A stretch of 64,000 nt of DNA from Flavitalea sp966112615 (GTDB taxonomy: Bacteria > Bacteroidota > Bacteroidia > Chitinophagales > Chitinophagaceae). The stretch is taken from contig CBHWDO010000009.1 of assembly GCA_966112615.1 (NCBI GenBank), forward strand, positions 62,001 through 126,000. The letters run 5' to 3'. Within the stretch, counting starts at the first letter, position 1. Each line of letters starts with the position of its first letter. Under the pieces are notes generated by a model. The model saw nothing but the letters and a program-made list of their open reading frames with translations, had not been told where the DNA came from and did not search any database. Made by a program: the position numbers and the translations under genes. Shown piece after piece: positions 42,878-51,138 of this stretch.

Positions 42878-44767
42878 ATGCATTATGTATCTGTAGAAGG
42901 GTTGACGAAGTCATACGGCATCAAGCCATTGTTCAGCAATATTTCATTTCACATAGAAGAAGGTGACAAGGTCGCGCTCATAGCTCGCAATGGTAGCGGG
43001 AAATCCACTTTGCTAAAGATCCTGTCGGGACAGGAAACTGCGGATTCAGGAACAGTCTGGATCAACAAGGATGTAACCGTTGCACTTTTTGAGCAGGAAC
43101 CCCATTTCAATGAATCGGCATCGATCATAGATAATATTTTCCATCATAATCATCCGATCATTAAGGCGATCAGGGAATATGAACTGGCCAGTGAAACGGA
43201 TGATTCCATGGCATTAAGTGAGGCTATTGTAAAGATGGATGAACTGGGAGCCTGGGATTTTGATTCCAAAGTGAAACAGATCTTCGGAAAACTGAATATC
43301 CATCACCTGAATCAACAGGTCAGTACCTTATCGGGAGGACAAAGAAAAAGAGTTGCGCTTGCTAAAACACTTATTGATATTGGGTTTGAACATAAACATG
43401 TGCTGCTGATCATGGATGAACCTACCAACCATCTTGATGTGGAGATGGTGGAATGGCTTGAACATTACCTAAACCAGGAGAAGCTGACATTACTGCTGGT
43501 AACCCACGACCGGTATTTCCTGGATGCGGTTTGCAATGAGATCATGGAACTTGATCGTGAAGAGATATTCGTTTATAAAGAAGATTATGAAGGATATCTC
43601 GAAAAGAAAACTGCCAGGATAGAGAGTGAGCTTTCCAGTATTGATAAAGCAAAGAATTTATATAGAAAGGAACTCGAGTGGATCCGCAAGCAGCCAAAGG
43701 CACGTACCACGAAATCCAAGAGCAGGATCGATGCATTTTCGGATGTTGAAGCAAGGGCAAAGAAAAGAATCGAAGACCAGCAGATGGAGCTGCAGGTCAA
43801 GATGACCAGGCTCGGAGGAAAGATCGTGGAGATGAAAAAAGTTTATAAAGCCTATGGAGACAAGCAGATCCTCAAGGGCTTTGATTATACTTTCAAAAAA
43901 GGAGAACGTGTTGGAGTTATTGGAAAGAATGGAGCAGGAAAATCAACCTTTATCAATATTATCCAGGGACTGGAGCAACCAGATAGCGGAAAAATAAATG
44001 TAGGAGAGACAATTGTTTTTGGTAATTATTCGCAGACAGGATTGCCGGTAAAGGAAGACATGCGGGTAATTGAATTTGTAAAGAATATTGCAGAAAGTTT
44101 TCCGCTTGCCAAAGGGGGTAGCCTGAGTGCCTCACAATTTTTACAATTGTTTCTTTTTCCTCCGGAACAACAGTTTACTTATATTTCCAAATTAAGCGGA
44201 GGAGAGAAAAGAAGATTGCACCTTTTATCCATATTATTTCGCAATCCAAATTTTTTAATCCTCGATGAGCCAACAAATGATCTTGATTTGCCGACTTTAG
44301 GTGTGCTGGAAAATTTCCTAAGTGAATACCAGGGGTGTTTGCTGATCGTTTCGCACGACCGGTATTTCATGGACCGATTGGTAGATCATTTATTTGTGTT
44401 TGAAGGAAATGGGGAGATCAGGGATTACCCGGGGAATTATAGTCAGTATAGAGAAGAGACGAAGTGGAGAAGAGAAGAAGTGGAGAAGGGAAGACAAGAA
44501 GACATGAAGACGGGGAGACATGGAGACGTGAAGAAGGAAGAGAAGCGTAAAGTTTCATATAAAGAGAAAAGAGAATTTGAACAACTGCAATCGGATATTG
44601 CAGCACTGGAGAAAGAGAAAAATGAAGTACAGGATAAATTAAATTCGGGCTCTGCAGGATTTGAGGAATTGCAGCAACTGGCGAAAAGAATTGGCGAGAT
44701 CACAGAGTTGCTGGATGAAAAAGAAATGCGCTGGCTTGAATTGAGTGAATTAATGGAGGATCAATAA
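42878..44767 (+). CDS. ABC-F family ATPase (Uup/EttA-like)
   Basis: A 629-residue soluble protein with two ABC modules. NBD1: Walker A ARNGSGKSTLLKIL, signature LSGGQRKRVALAKT, Walker B VLLIMDEPTNHLD. Linker (P-site tRNA interaction motif region) at about 240-310, with KQPKARTTKSKSRIDAFSD. NBD2: GKNGAGKSTFINII, LSGGEKRRLHLLS, FLILDEPTNDLDLPTLG. C-terminal coiled coil about 565-629 (EFEQLQSDIAALEKEKNEVQ) as in Uup. ABC-F proteins act on ribosomes or, for Uup, on branched DNA or ribosomes. Residues about 530-555 are encoded by the 8-bp intergenic-type word repeat (see separate entry). An M28 peptidase gene follows 23 bp later. Confidence 0.95.
   Translation: MHYVSVEGLTKSYGIKPLFSNISFHIEEGDKVALIARNGSGKSTLLKILSGQETADSGTVWINKDVTVALFEQEPHFNESASIIDNIFHHNHPIIKAIREYELASETDDSMALSEAIVKMDELGAWDFDSKVKQIFGKLNIHHLNQQVSTLSGGQRKRVALAKTLIDIGFEHKHVLLIMDEPTNHLDVEMVEWLEHYLNQEKLTLLLVTHDRYFLDAVCNEIMELDREEIFVYKEDYEGYLEKKTARIESELSSIDKAKNLYRKELEWIRKQPKARTTKSKSRIDAFSDVEARAKKRIEDQQMELQVKMTRLGGKIVEMKKVYKAYGDKQILKGFDYTFKKGERVGVIGKNGAGKSTFINIIQGLEQPDSGKINVGETIVFGNYSQTGLPVKEDMRVIEFVKNIAESFPLAKGGSLSASQFLQLFLFPPEQQFTYISKLSGGEKRRLHLLSILFRNPNFLILDEPTNDLDLPTLGVLENFLSEYQGCLLIVSHDRYFMDRLVDHLFVFEGNGEIRDYPGNYSQYREETKWRREEVEKGRQEDMKTGRHGDVKKEEKRKVSYKEKREFEQLQSDIAALEKEKNEVQDKLNSGSAGFEELQQLAKRIGEITELLDEKEMRWLELSELMEDQ
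44476..44540 (+). repeat. 8-bp word repeat inside the ABC-F coding sequence
   Basis: Units GAAGACAT, GAAGACGG, GGAGACAT, GGAGACGT and GAAGAAGG follow each other in the sense strand, preceded by looser GAAGTGGAGAAG units. They are the same octamer family found at gene 3' ends at 2209, 18909 and 62870. The stretch encodes the charged, low-complexity linker (EKGRQEDMKTGRHGDVKKEE) between NBD2 and the C-terminal coiled coil, keeping the frame. Confidence 0.8.
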
Positions 44768-44790
44768 ATCAAATATAAACATCACGTAAC

Positions 44791-46290
44791 ATGAGAAAAA
44801 GCATCTTGTTATTGAGCATGTTTGCGGCAACAGCAGCAATGGCTCAAAAAACAGGTAACCCGGTTAAGTATGGCAAAACCATCACGGAAGCCGACCTGAA
44901 AAAGCATCTCTACATCGTGGCGGGCCCCGAAATGGAAGGCCGTGAAACAGCCACTGAAGGTCAGCGTAAAGCTGCCGCTTACATTGAAAATGAATTCAAG
45001 CGTATCGGACTGAAGCCAGCCGGTGAAAATGGCGGTTACCAGCAGTTCTACAATGTGTACACTGATTCACTGGAAAGAGCTTCTATTGAAGTAAACGGAA
45101 AGAAGTTTAACCTGGATAAGGACTTTGCAGTAAACATGGGTCAGAACTATAGTTCAACCATTGCTGCGGGACAGGTTGTATTCGCAGGTGCAGGCATTGT
45201 TGATTCAAGTCGCAATGATTATGCTAATGCAGATGTGAAAGGAAAAGTGGTTTTATTGTTCCAGGGTGCGGCGCAACAGCCTGCACGTCGCGGTATGGGT
45301 TCTGCTATCCAGGATGCAGCAGCAAAAAATGGTGCTGCAGCGATCCTGATCGTACAGAATAATTTCCCAAGAAGAGCATCCAATGCAAAAGGTTTTGCAA
45401 GCATCACCGGCTTCCGCAAAACTATCTATCCAAACACTTACATGATCTCTGAAGAAGTTGCAAGAGCCATCATGGGTGCTGATGTAGATGCTGCAAAAGC
45501 AGGAACACTTAAAACAAAATCATACGACACTGAATTGGTCCTCGATTTCAAAAAATCACAGATCAAAGAACAGAGCAGCAACGTACTTGGTCTGCTGGAA
45601 GGCACCGACAAAAAGGATGAGTATCTTGTAATCACTGCACACTATGATCATAATGGTAAAAGAGATACCGTGATCTATTATGGAGCTGATGATGACGGAT
45701 CCGGAACAGTAAGTGTTATTGAACTTGCTGAAGCTTTTGCAAAAGCAAAGCAGGAAGGAAAAGGTCCGAGAAGAAGCATCCTGTTCATGACTGTTTCAGG
45801 TGAAGAGAAAGGTCTTTGGGGATCTGCCTATTATGGTGATCATCCTGTATTCCCACTGGATAAGACCACTGCAAACCTGAATATTGATATGATTGGCCGT
45901 ATCGATCCAAAAAGAAAGATCGGTGATTCAACTAACTATGTATATGTAGTTGGTGATGATAAACTGAGTACAGATCTGCGCCCTATCAGTGAGTCCGTAA
46001 ATAAGAAGTTTACCAAGCTTGAACTGGATTACAAGTACAATGATCCAAATGATACTGAAAGGATCTATTTCCGCAGCGACCACTACAACTTTGCAAGAAA
46101 AGGAGTTCCTATCATATTCTATTTTAACGGAACGCATGCGGATTATCACCGTCCGACTGATACACCGGATAAGATCAACTACGATATCATGGAAAAACGC
46201 GCCCGTTTTGTATTTTATACAGCATGGGAAATGGCGAACAGGAATGATATGCTGAAGAGGGATCTTAAGTTGGAGATACCGACGAGATAG
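44791..46290 (+). CDS. Secreted M28-family zinc aminopeptidase with PA domain
   Basis: A 499-residue protein with a signal peptide (ILLLSMFAATAAMAQ). The PA-type inserted domain is at about 110-245 (GAGIVDSSRNDYANADVKGK, VVLLFQGAAQQ). The M28 catalytic core has zinc ligands and catalytic residues in TAHYDHNG, YGADDDGSGTVSVIEL, TVSGEEKGLWGSAYY, NLNIDMIGRID and FRSDHYNFARKGVP. It removes N-terminal amino acids from peptides in the periplasm or outside the cell; specificity unknown. Ends near a large repeat region. Confidence 0.92.
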   Translation: MRKSILLLSMFAATAAMAQKTGNPVKYGKTITEADLKKHLYIVAGPEMEGRETATEGQRKAAAYIENEFKRIGLKPAGENGGYQQFYNVYTDSLERASIEVNGKKFNLDKDFAVNMGQNYSSTIAAGQVVFAGAGIVDSSRNDYANADVKGKVVLLFQGAAQQPARRGMGSAIQDAAAKNGAAAILIVQNNFPRRASNAKGFASITGFRKTIYPNTYMISEEVARAIMGADVDAAKAGTLKTKSYDTELVLDFKKSQIKEQSSNVLGLLEGTDKKDEYLVITAHYDHNGKRDTVIYYGADDDGSGTVSVIELAEAFAKAKQEGKGPRRSILFMTVSGEEKGLWGSAYYGDHPVFPLDKTTANLNIDMIGRIDPKRKIGDSTNYVYVVGDDKLSTDLRPISESVNKKFTKLELDYKYNDPNDTERIYFRSDHYNFARKGVPIIFYFNGTHADYHRPTDTPDKINYDIMEKRARFVFYTAWEMANRNDMLKRDLKLEIPTR

Positions 46291-46308
46291 AGAAGAAATG
46301 AAAAAGTA

Positions 46309-46360
46309 AAAATGAAAAATGCTTTTAGTCGGTGAAGCCGATTAAAAGCATTTTTCATTT
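46309..46360. terminator. Bidirectional hairpin after the M28 gene
   Basis: AAATGAAAAATGCTTTTA pairs with TAAAAGCATTTTTCATTT, with an inner GTCGG...GCCGA stem. It has the same outer sequence as the hairpin at 2106-2161, so these two terminators share an ancestor or a mechanism of copying. Confidence 0.8.
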
Positions 46361-46600
46361 CACGCAGAGGGTAATATTTTTCGCTTTGAATCTTTTCACG
46401 CAAAGATTTATTTCACGCAGAGCGCCGCCTGCGGCGGCTTCGCAAAGGAGCAAAGCGCGCAGAGGGATGGCTTCGCCATCCAATACAAGGACATATCTAA
46501 CTTTAGTGTTTACTTCCGTGTATTCCGCGTATTCCGTGTATTCCAAGTATTCCATGTATTCCACGTCTTCCACGTCTTCCACGTCTTCCACGTCTTCCCT
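46361..46600 (-). repeat. Complex intergenic repeat region with 9-bp word array
   Basis: This 240-bp stretch carries no gene. The first part has CACGCAGAG/CACGCAAAG words and small palindromes (GCCGCCTGCGGCGGC, GGATGGCTTCGCCATCC). The second part (about 46508-46600) is a 9-bp array: GTATTCCGC, GTATTCCGT, GTATTCCAA, GTATTCCAT, GTATTCCAC, then GTCTTCCAC several times. It runs up to the stop of the leftward methyltransferase gene and is purine-rich (GGAATAC/GGAAGAC) in that gene's sense. A short open frame across it on the minus strand encodes only DVE/EY repeats and is not considered a gene. Confidence 0.8.
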
Positions 46601-47544
46601 CACTTCTGAATCCTAAACGCCCACCTGAACAACTTTCCCTGGAAATCAAATGGAGTTGTAGCCTTTGTGATATCTTTTATGGATGATGCTTTTATGGATG
46701 CGGTATCAAGTTCAAACCTGCGATAGTTTGTACTGAAATACAAAATACCTCCTTCACTCATCGCATTCAGTACTTTATTGATAAGCTCAACATGATCACG
46801 CTGAATGTCGAGAAAATCTTTCATGCGTTTACTGTTGCTGAAAGTCGGGGGATCCATGACCACAAGATCAAATGAATCTGGTTTTAAGGTATCGAGATAC
46901 TGCTTCACATCTTCATGAAGGAAAAAATGCTTTCTTTCATCCAGCAATCCATTCAACTCAAAATTGTCTTTGGCCCACGACAAATAAGTTTTGGACAGGT
47001 CAACGGATGTCACGCTGGAAGCCCCTCCTGCAGCGGCATACACGGAAAATGATCCTGTATAACAAAAGAGATTCAGGAAGCGCTTATCCTTCACTTCATT
47101 TCTTACCATTCCCCTGGTAATGCGATGATCAAGAAACAATCCTGTATCGAGATAATCAGTAAGGTTCACTTTGAATTTCAATCCAGCTTCTTCGATTGTC
47201 ATGAATTCCATCTCTTCGGCAATGCGCTGGTATTGCCCTAACCTACCCTGCTTACGCTGACGTTGTCTTACATACACATGATCATTAGGAACTTCCAGTA
47301 TCTCGCAGATAACATCAATACATCTTTCCTGCCATTCTTCGTGCTCTTCATCAGTCATTCCATGTTTTCTCCGATATTCCGCGAGGTAGATCTTATCATC
47401 ATAAAATTCAATGCAGAATGGAAATTCAGGCAAATCATGGTCATATACACGATAACAACTAATCCCCTGCTTTCGTGCAAGTTTGGAAATATGCTTATGC
47501 ACTTTGGTCAACCTGTTTCGAAACATTTCCAGTTTATCTGTCAT
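46600..47544 (-). CDS. Class I SAM-dependent methyltransferase, RlmK-like (23S rRNA guanine-N7 type)
   Basis: A 314-residue protein matching the C-terminal RlmK half of E. coli RlmL: FRNRLTKVHKHISKLARKQG, ISCYRVYDHDLPEFPF, VNLTDYLDTGLFLDHRITRG, FLNLFCYTGSFSVYAAAGGA (SAM motif I), SVDLSKTYLSWAKDNFELNG, and VVMDPPTFSNSKRM (motif IV). It is a stand-alone RlmK domain without the THUMP/RlmL half. Predicted to methylate 23S rRNA (G2069 N7 in E. coli numbering). It overlaps the upstream MFS gene by 4 bp (ATGA). Confidence 0.9.
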   Translation of the reverse strand: MTDKLEMFRNRLTKVHKHISKLARKQGISCYRVYDHDLPEFPFCIEFYDDKIYLAEYRRKHGMTDEEHEEWQERCIDVICEILEVPNDHVYVRQRQRKQGRLGQYQRIAEEMEFMTIEEAGLKFKVNLTDYLDTGLFLDHRITRGMVRNEVKDKRFLNLFCYTGSFSVYAAAGGASSVTSVDLSKTYLSWAKDNFELNGLLDERKHFFLHEDVKQYLDTLKPDSFDLVVMDPPTFSNSKRMKDFLDIQRDHVELINKVLNAMSEGGILYFSTNYRRFELDTASIKASSIKDITKATTPFDFQGKLFRWAFRIQK

Positions 47545-48755
47545 CGTCTGATACTTTTCTTTTCAAGATTAATATGAAGTACAAAGAAGCCTGCAGTTGC
47601 AATAAATCCCAATATACCAACACTCCACCACAAGGTATTGAAACCGAACTTATCGGCCACCTGTGCTCCCATTAATGGTCCCGTAGTATGCGCAATACTC
47701 CAGGCAATGGTATACAGTCCTGCATATTGTCCACGGTTTCCAGCATTACTTCTGCTGGTCCAGAAACTATTCATAAATGGCATGGAAAAGATCTCACCAA
47801 AAGTGATCAGCAAAATCACTATCATACCCATTGCATGATTAATTTGAAACAGGTTCAACATGCAATAGGCAAGCGCTATCAACAATACGCCTGCAATAAT
47901 ATAAAACGTTGGACTACGCTTTCCTTCAAGTTTGTAGACGAGTACCATTTCAACAAAAGTGATAACAAGTCCGTTCACTGCCATTAGTCCTCCAATAAAT
48001 AAAGATGTGAAACCTAATTGGTTTTTCATGTAAGCTGATAAGGTGGAGAACATCTGGAAGAAGCAGATGGCAAATAATATGGTGAGAAAAATGAAGACCA
48101 CATAGACCTTATCGCGATATGCAGATTGAGCTTTGATCTCCGTAAAACCTGTTTCTTTCTTGACTTTTGATGATGAACCCAACAAATATCTCAACAAAAA
48201 AGCTGCAGCAATATTGGTGAATCCATCAACCCAGAATAAAACAGAAAAATCAATGCTGGCCAATACTCCGCCTAATGCACTTCCTACAGCCCAACCTAAG
48301 TTGACAGCAAGCCTATTAAGGGAAAAAGATCTTGTACGATTTCCTTCATCCGCATATGTGGCAATGGACGCAGCATTGGCCGGGCGGAATGCTTCATTGA
48401 TGGAGCTTAATAGAAATGTGACAAGCAGAATCAGTTCGAAAGATTTCACCTGCCCGAGGACCATGAACAATAATCCTCCACCAAGTAAGGTGGCAAACTG
48501 AACTTTGTAGTGCCCGATCTTATCGGTGATCCTCCCGCCTAGATATCCACCCAGGATGGAACCAAGTCCGAAAGCACCCAGAACATACCCTGCTTTTCCG
48601 ATGGAATAACCCATTTCCGGGCTGGTTAGATAAATGGTCATGAAAGGAACTACCATGGTTCCGCTCCTGTTGACCAGCATGATCATCGAGATCAACCATA
48701 CCTGTTTGGGCAGACCCTGGTATGCTTCCCTGTATAACCTGAAAATTCCGCCCAT
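47541..48755 (-). CDS. MFS transporter (drug-resistance type)
   Basis: A 404-residue protein with about 12 TM segments. Seen: LISMIMLVNRSGTMVVPFMT in TM1, GSILGGYLGGRITDKIGHYK (loop 2-3 motif), ANAASIATYADEGNRTRSFS, LAVNLGWAVGSALGGVLASI and SMPFMNSFWTSRSNAGNRGQ. This resembles YfcJ/MdtH-like exporters; substrate unknown. The methyltransferase start overlaps its stop by 4 bp, so the two genes are translationally coupled although functionally unrelated by name. Confidence 0.88.
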   Translation of the reverse strand: MGGIFRLYREAYQGLPKQVWLISMIMLVNRSGTMVVPFMTIYLTSPEMGYSIGKAGYVLGAFGLGSILGGYLGGRITDKIGHYKVQFATLLGGGLLFMVLGQVKSFELILLVTFLLSSINEAFRPANAASIATYADEGNRTRSFSLNRLAVNLGWAVGSALGGVLASIDFSVLFWVDGFTNIAAAFLLRYLLGSSSKVKKETGFTEIKAQSAYRDKVYVVFIFLTILFAICFFQMFSTLSAYMKNQLGFTSLFIGGLMAVNGLVITFVEMVLVYKLEGKRSPTFYIIAGVLLIALAYCMLNLFQINHAMGMIVILLITFGEIFSMPFMNSFWTSRSNAGNRGQYAGLYTIAWSIAHTTGPLMGAQVADKFGFNTLWWSVGILGFIATAGFFVLHINLEKKSIRR

Positions 48756-48843
48756 AAGCGGTAAATTTCACAATAGTTATTCATTTATCGGCCAGTCTGT
48801 AAAAAAAATACCGCTACCTTGCTGAAAATTGAAAACGCTAAGC

Positions 48844-49572
48844 ATGAAAAAAATTGTTTTGGGCTTGATGCTGTTAGGTACATTAACTAACGTGCATGCA
48901 CAGACGAAGAAGCCCGTATCTAAAACCCCTGTGAAAAAAACCACTGCTGCTGCAAAGCCGGTAGCTGCCGCACCTGTAATGAAAAATGCTATTGACTCCT
49001 TCAGTTATGCACTGGGCGTAAGTATGGCGGAGTTTTATAAAAGCCAGGGAGCAAAAGACATCAATGTGGCAATGGTTCAGAAAGCATTGAATGATGTAAA
49101 ATCCGGCTCTGTAAAGATTTCTGAAGACGAATGTAACATGGTAATTATGAATTATATGCAAAACTTAAAATCAGAAAAAGCTGCTGCAGTAAAGAAAGCA
49201 GGACAGGAATTTCTTGCAGAGAATGCAAAGAAACCAGGCGTTGTAACACTTCCTAGTGGATTGCAGTACCAGGTAATCCAGGAAGGTACCGGTGTAAAAC
49301 CCAAAATAACCGATACGGTAAAGGTTCATTATCATGGAACCCTGATCGATGGAACCATTTTCGACAGTTCTGTTCAGCGTGGCCAGCCAATTTCATTCCC
49401 TGTTAATGGCGTAATCCGTGGATGGGTAGAAGCTTTGCAGTTGATGCCACAGGGCAGCAAGTGGAAACTTTTCATTCCTTCTGATTTGGCCTATGGTGAT
49501 AATGATGCCGGTCCGGTAATTAAGGCTGGAAGTACGTTGGTGTTTGATGTGGAGTTGTTGGAAGTGAAATAA
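48844..49572 (+). CDS. Exported FKBP-type peptidyl-prolyl cis-trans isomerase
   Basis: About 242 residues from MKKIVLGLMLLGTLTNVHAQ, a signal peptide; an in-frame TTG five codons upstream is less likely. It has an Ala/Lys/Pro-rich spacer, then the FKBP_N helical dimerisation domain (DSFSYALGVSMAEFYKSQGA), and the FKBP_C domain at about 135-242 (VKVHYHGTLIDGTIFDSSVQ, RGQPISFPVNGVIRGWVEAL, GSKWKLFIPSDLAYG, AGSTLVFDVELLEV). FkpA/Mip-like periplasmic foldase. An IS256 element now sits between this gene and the likely original terminator. Confidence 0.94.
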   Translation: MKKIVLGLMLLGTLTNVHAQTKKPVSKTPVKKTTAAAKPVAAAPVMKNAIDSFSYALGVSMAEFYKSQGAKDINVAMVQKALNDVKSGSVKISEDECNMVIMNYMQNLKSEKAAAVKKAGQEFLAENAKKPGVVTLPSGLQYQVIQEGTGVKPKITDTVKVHYHGTLIDGTIFDSSVQRGQPISFPVNGVIRGWVEALQLMPQGSKWKLFIPSDLAYGDNDAGPVIKAGSTLVFDVELLEVK

Positions 49573-49576
49573 TTTG

Positions 49577-49605
49577 GAATGGCGAATTGAGAATGGCGAA
49601 TCGGA
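49577..49605 (+). repeat. 7/14-bp word repeat after the FKBP gene, left arm
   Basis: GGAATGGCGAATTGA followed by GAATGGCGAATCGG: a 14-bp repeat, i.e. two heptamer-like units each. Partner arm with reverse-complement words lies at 51108-51137 beyond the inserted IS element. Confidence 0.7.
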
Positions 49606-49624
49606 AAGGTTAAAACCCGAATAT

Positions 49625-49632
49625 AGCATAAA
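49625..49632. repeat. Left target-site duplication of the IS256-family element (AGCATAAA)
   Basis: AGCATAAA here is repeated exactly at 51044-51051, immediately outside the two ends of the element. Eight bp is the usual duplication size for the family. Confidence 0.85.
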
Positions 49633-51043
49633 GGTAGCGTTTAGAACTTTGTGTAAATAGTTTTTTAGGAGCTGTATTTAGAAGTTAGAAAAGGGTCTAT
49701 GGACTTTTATTTCGTAACTTTTAAATACAGCTTTTTTTATGGAAAACAACCATGACCAACCATTAAACCTTCCTAAGAACTTCTTTAAGCAGTTCAAGAA
49801 TAAGGAAGCTTTTCACGACTTCTTCAACAACCTTTACAAAGAAGGTATTGAACAAATGTTGCAAGGTGAACTGGATGAACACCTTGGATATGAGAAGTAC
49901 GCCAAAGAAGGCAATAACAGCGGCAATAGCCGCAATGGGACCTCCTCTAAGAAGGTTCGTTCTGAGAGCCTGGGTGATATGGTGTTGAAGATACCCAGGG
50001 ACCGGAACTCCGATTTTTCTCCCAAGCTTATCCCTAAAGGTCAGCGCATGAGTGATCAGTTAGAAGAAGCTATCATCAGCATGTATGGCAGAGGCATGAG
50101 TACTTCAGATATCACTGAACAGGTAAAGCTTGCCTACAAGGTAGAGATCTCTGAAGGAACTGTTTCTCATGTTACAGCAAGGGTTATGGAGCATGTCAGA
50201 GAATGGCAGGCCCGGGCATTGGAGCCCTTGTACCTGGTAGTTTGGATGGATGGCATTGTGCTGAAGATCAAGACCAATGGAAGATATGTGAACCGCTGTG
50301 TGTATTTGATTGTAGGCCTAAAACCGGATGGATTTAAGGAAGTGCTGGGTATGTGGATAGCAGAGAATGAGTCAGCGTCTTTTTGGATCAATGTACTGAC
50401 CGATATCCGATCCAGAGGAGTGCAGGATATTTTGATTGCCTGTACCGATAATCTCAAAGGCTTTACAGATGCCATTATCAGTGTCTTTCCTCAAACAGTT
50501 ACGCAGCTTTGCATTGTACACCAGATAAGGAATAGCTGCAAGTATGTGGTTTGGAAGGATAGAAAGCTCTTCTGTAAGGATTTAAAGGAAGTATATAGTG
50601 CTCCAAACAAAGCACTTGCAGAACACAACTTAGAAGTAATAGATCAAAAGTGGGGAAGCAAGTACAGGCTTGCCATTCAGTCCTGGAGAAATAACTGGGC
50701 CTGTCTAACTAATTACTTTGATTATCCCATGGAGATCCGAAGGATGATCTACACTACCAACACAATCGAAAACCTGAACCGCAACATCAGGAAATACACC
50801 AAGACCAAGCTTCAGTTCCCTGATGATCAGGCAGCAGAAAAAGCAGTTTATCTGGCAATTATGAACACCCAAAGAAAATGGAACCAAATACCCCATAACT
50901 GGGGTCTTGTGCTCCATCAGTTCGTTACACTCTTTGCACAGAGATGCCAGAATATTTAATCCGTTTCCCTGTGATCACTAAAAACTAACTTCTATTTACA
51001 GTGATCTTAAAAAAAGTATTTACACAAAAAACTAAAGGGTCTC
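49633..51043 (+). mobile_element. Complete IS256-family insertion sequence, 1411 bp
   Basis: Left end GGTAGCGTTTAGAACTT then TGTGTAAATAG; right end (reverse complement) GAGACCCTTTAGTTTTT then TGTGTAAATAC. They align without gaps over about 35 bp, with TTTAG and TTTGTGTAAATA identical. A second, subterminal inverted repeat (CTGTATTTAGAAGTTAG against CTAACTTCTATTTACAG) lies further in. The 8-bp direct repeat AGCATAAA flanks it. It carries one intact transposase gene. The close match of the duplications suggests a fairly recent insertion. It landed in a convergent intergenic region, between the FKBP gene and the terminator at 51054. Confidence 0.93.
49739..50959 (+). CDS. IS256-family (Mutator-type) transposase
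   Basis: 406 residues, full length and uninterrupted. MULE/IS256 features: GIEQMLQGELDEHLGYEKYA, NSRNGTSSKKVRSESLGDMV, the DDE residues in VVWMDGIVLKI (first Asp), DILIACTDNLKGFTDAI (second Asp, with the TDNLKG signature) and TTNTIENLNRNIRKYTKTK (Glu), plus CIVHQIRNSCKYV between them. It moves the element by cut/copy and paste with a circular intermediate (known for the family). Probably functional, given the intact frame and ends. Confidence 0.96.
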   Translation: MENNHDQPLNLPKNFFKQFKNKEAFHDFFNNLYKEGIEQMLQGELDEHLGYEKYAKEGNNSGNSRNGTSSKKVRSESLGDMVLKIPRDRNSDFSPKLIPKGQRMSDQLEEAIISMYGRGMSTSDITEQVKLAYKVEISEGTVSHVTARVMEHVREWQARALEPLYLVVWMDGIVLKIKTNGRYVNRCVYLIVGLKPDGFKEVLGMWIAENESASFWINVLTDIRSRGVQDILIACTDNLKGFTDAIISVFPQTVTQLCIVHQIRNSCKYVVWKDRKLFCKDLKEVYSAPNKALAEHNLEVIDQKWGSKYRLAIQSWRNNWACLTNYFDYPMEIRRMIYTTNTIENLNRNIRKYTKTKLQFPDDQAAEKAVYLAIMNTQRKWNQIPHNWGLVLHQFVTLFAQRCQNI

Positions 51044-51051
51044 AGCATAAA
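51044..51051. repeat. Right target-site duplication of the IS256-family element (AGCATAAA)
   Basis: An exact copy of the left duplication at 49625-49632, directly after the right inverted repeat end (GGGTCTC). Confidence 0.85.
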
Positions 51052-51053
51052 GA

Positions 51054-51085
51054 AAAAGGGCGGAATTAACTTCCGCCCTTTTCTA
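51054..51085. terminator. Bidirectional terminator (original FKBP/GT35 convergent terminator)
   Basis: AAAAGGGCGGAA-TTAAC-TTCCGCCCTTTT: a perfect 12-bp stem with A-run before and T-run after. Without the IS element it would lie about 60 bp after the FKBP stop. It now serves mainly the leftward GT35 gene and the right end of the IS. Confidence 0.9.
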
Positions 51086-51107
51086 TTATTTGTGTCGGGT
51101 CTTCAAA

Positions 51108-51137
51108 TTCTCCATTCCCCATTCTCCCTTCCCCATT
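51108..51137 (-). repeat. 7-bp word repeat before the GT35 stop, right arm
   Basis: CCATTCC, CCATTCT, CCCTTCC, CCATTCC heptamers; reverse complement of GGAATGG-type words as at 49577-49605. They end at the stop codon of the leftward GT35 gene. Confidence 0.75.
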
Positions 51138-51138
51138 C

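Noticed and set aside
46508..46600. CRISPR array or coding sequence from the 9-bp repeats (minus-strand frame with DVE/EY repeats)
   Set aside because: Units are contiguous without spacers, far shorter than CRISPR repeats, and the translation is pure low complexity with no start signal. It fits the 3'-end word-repeat class.
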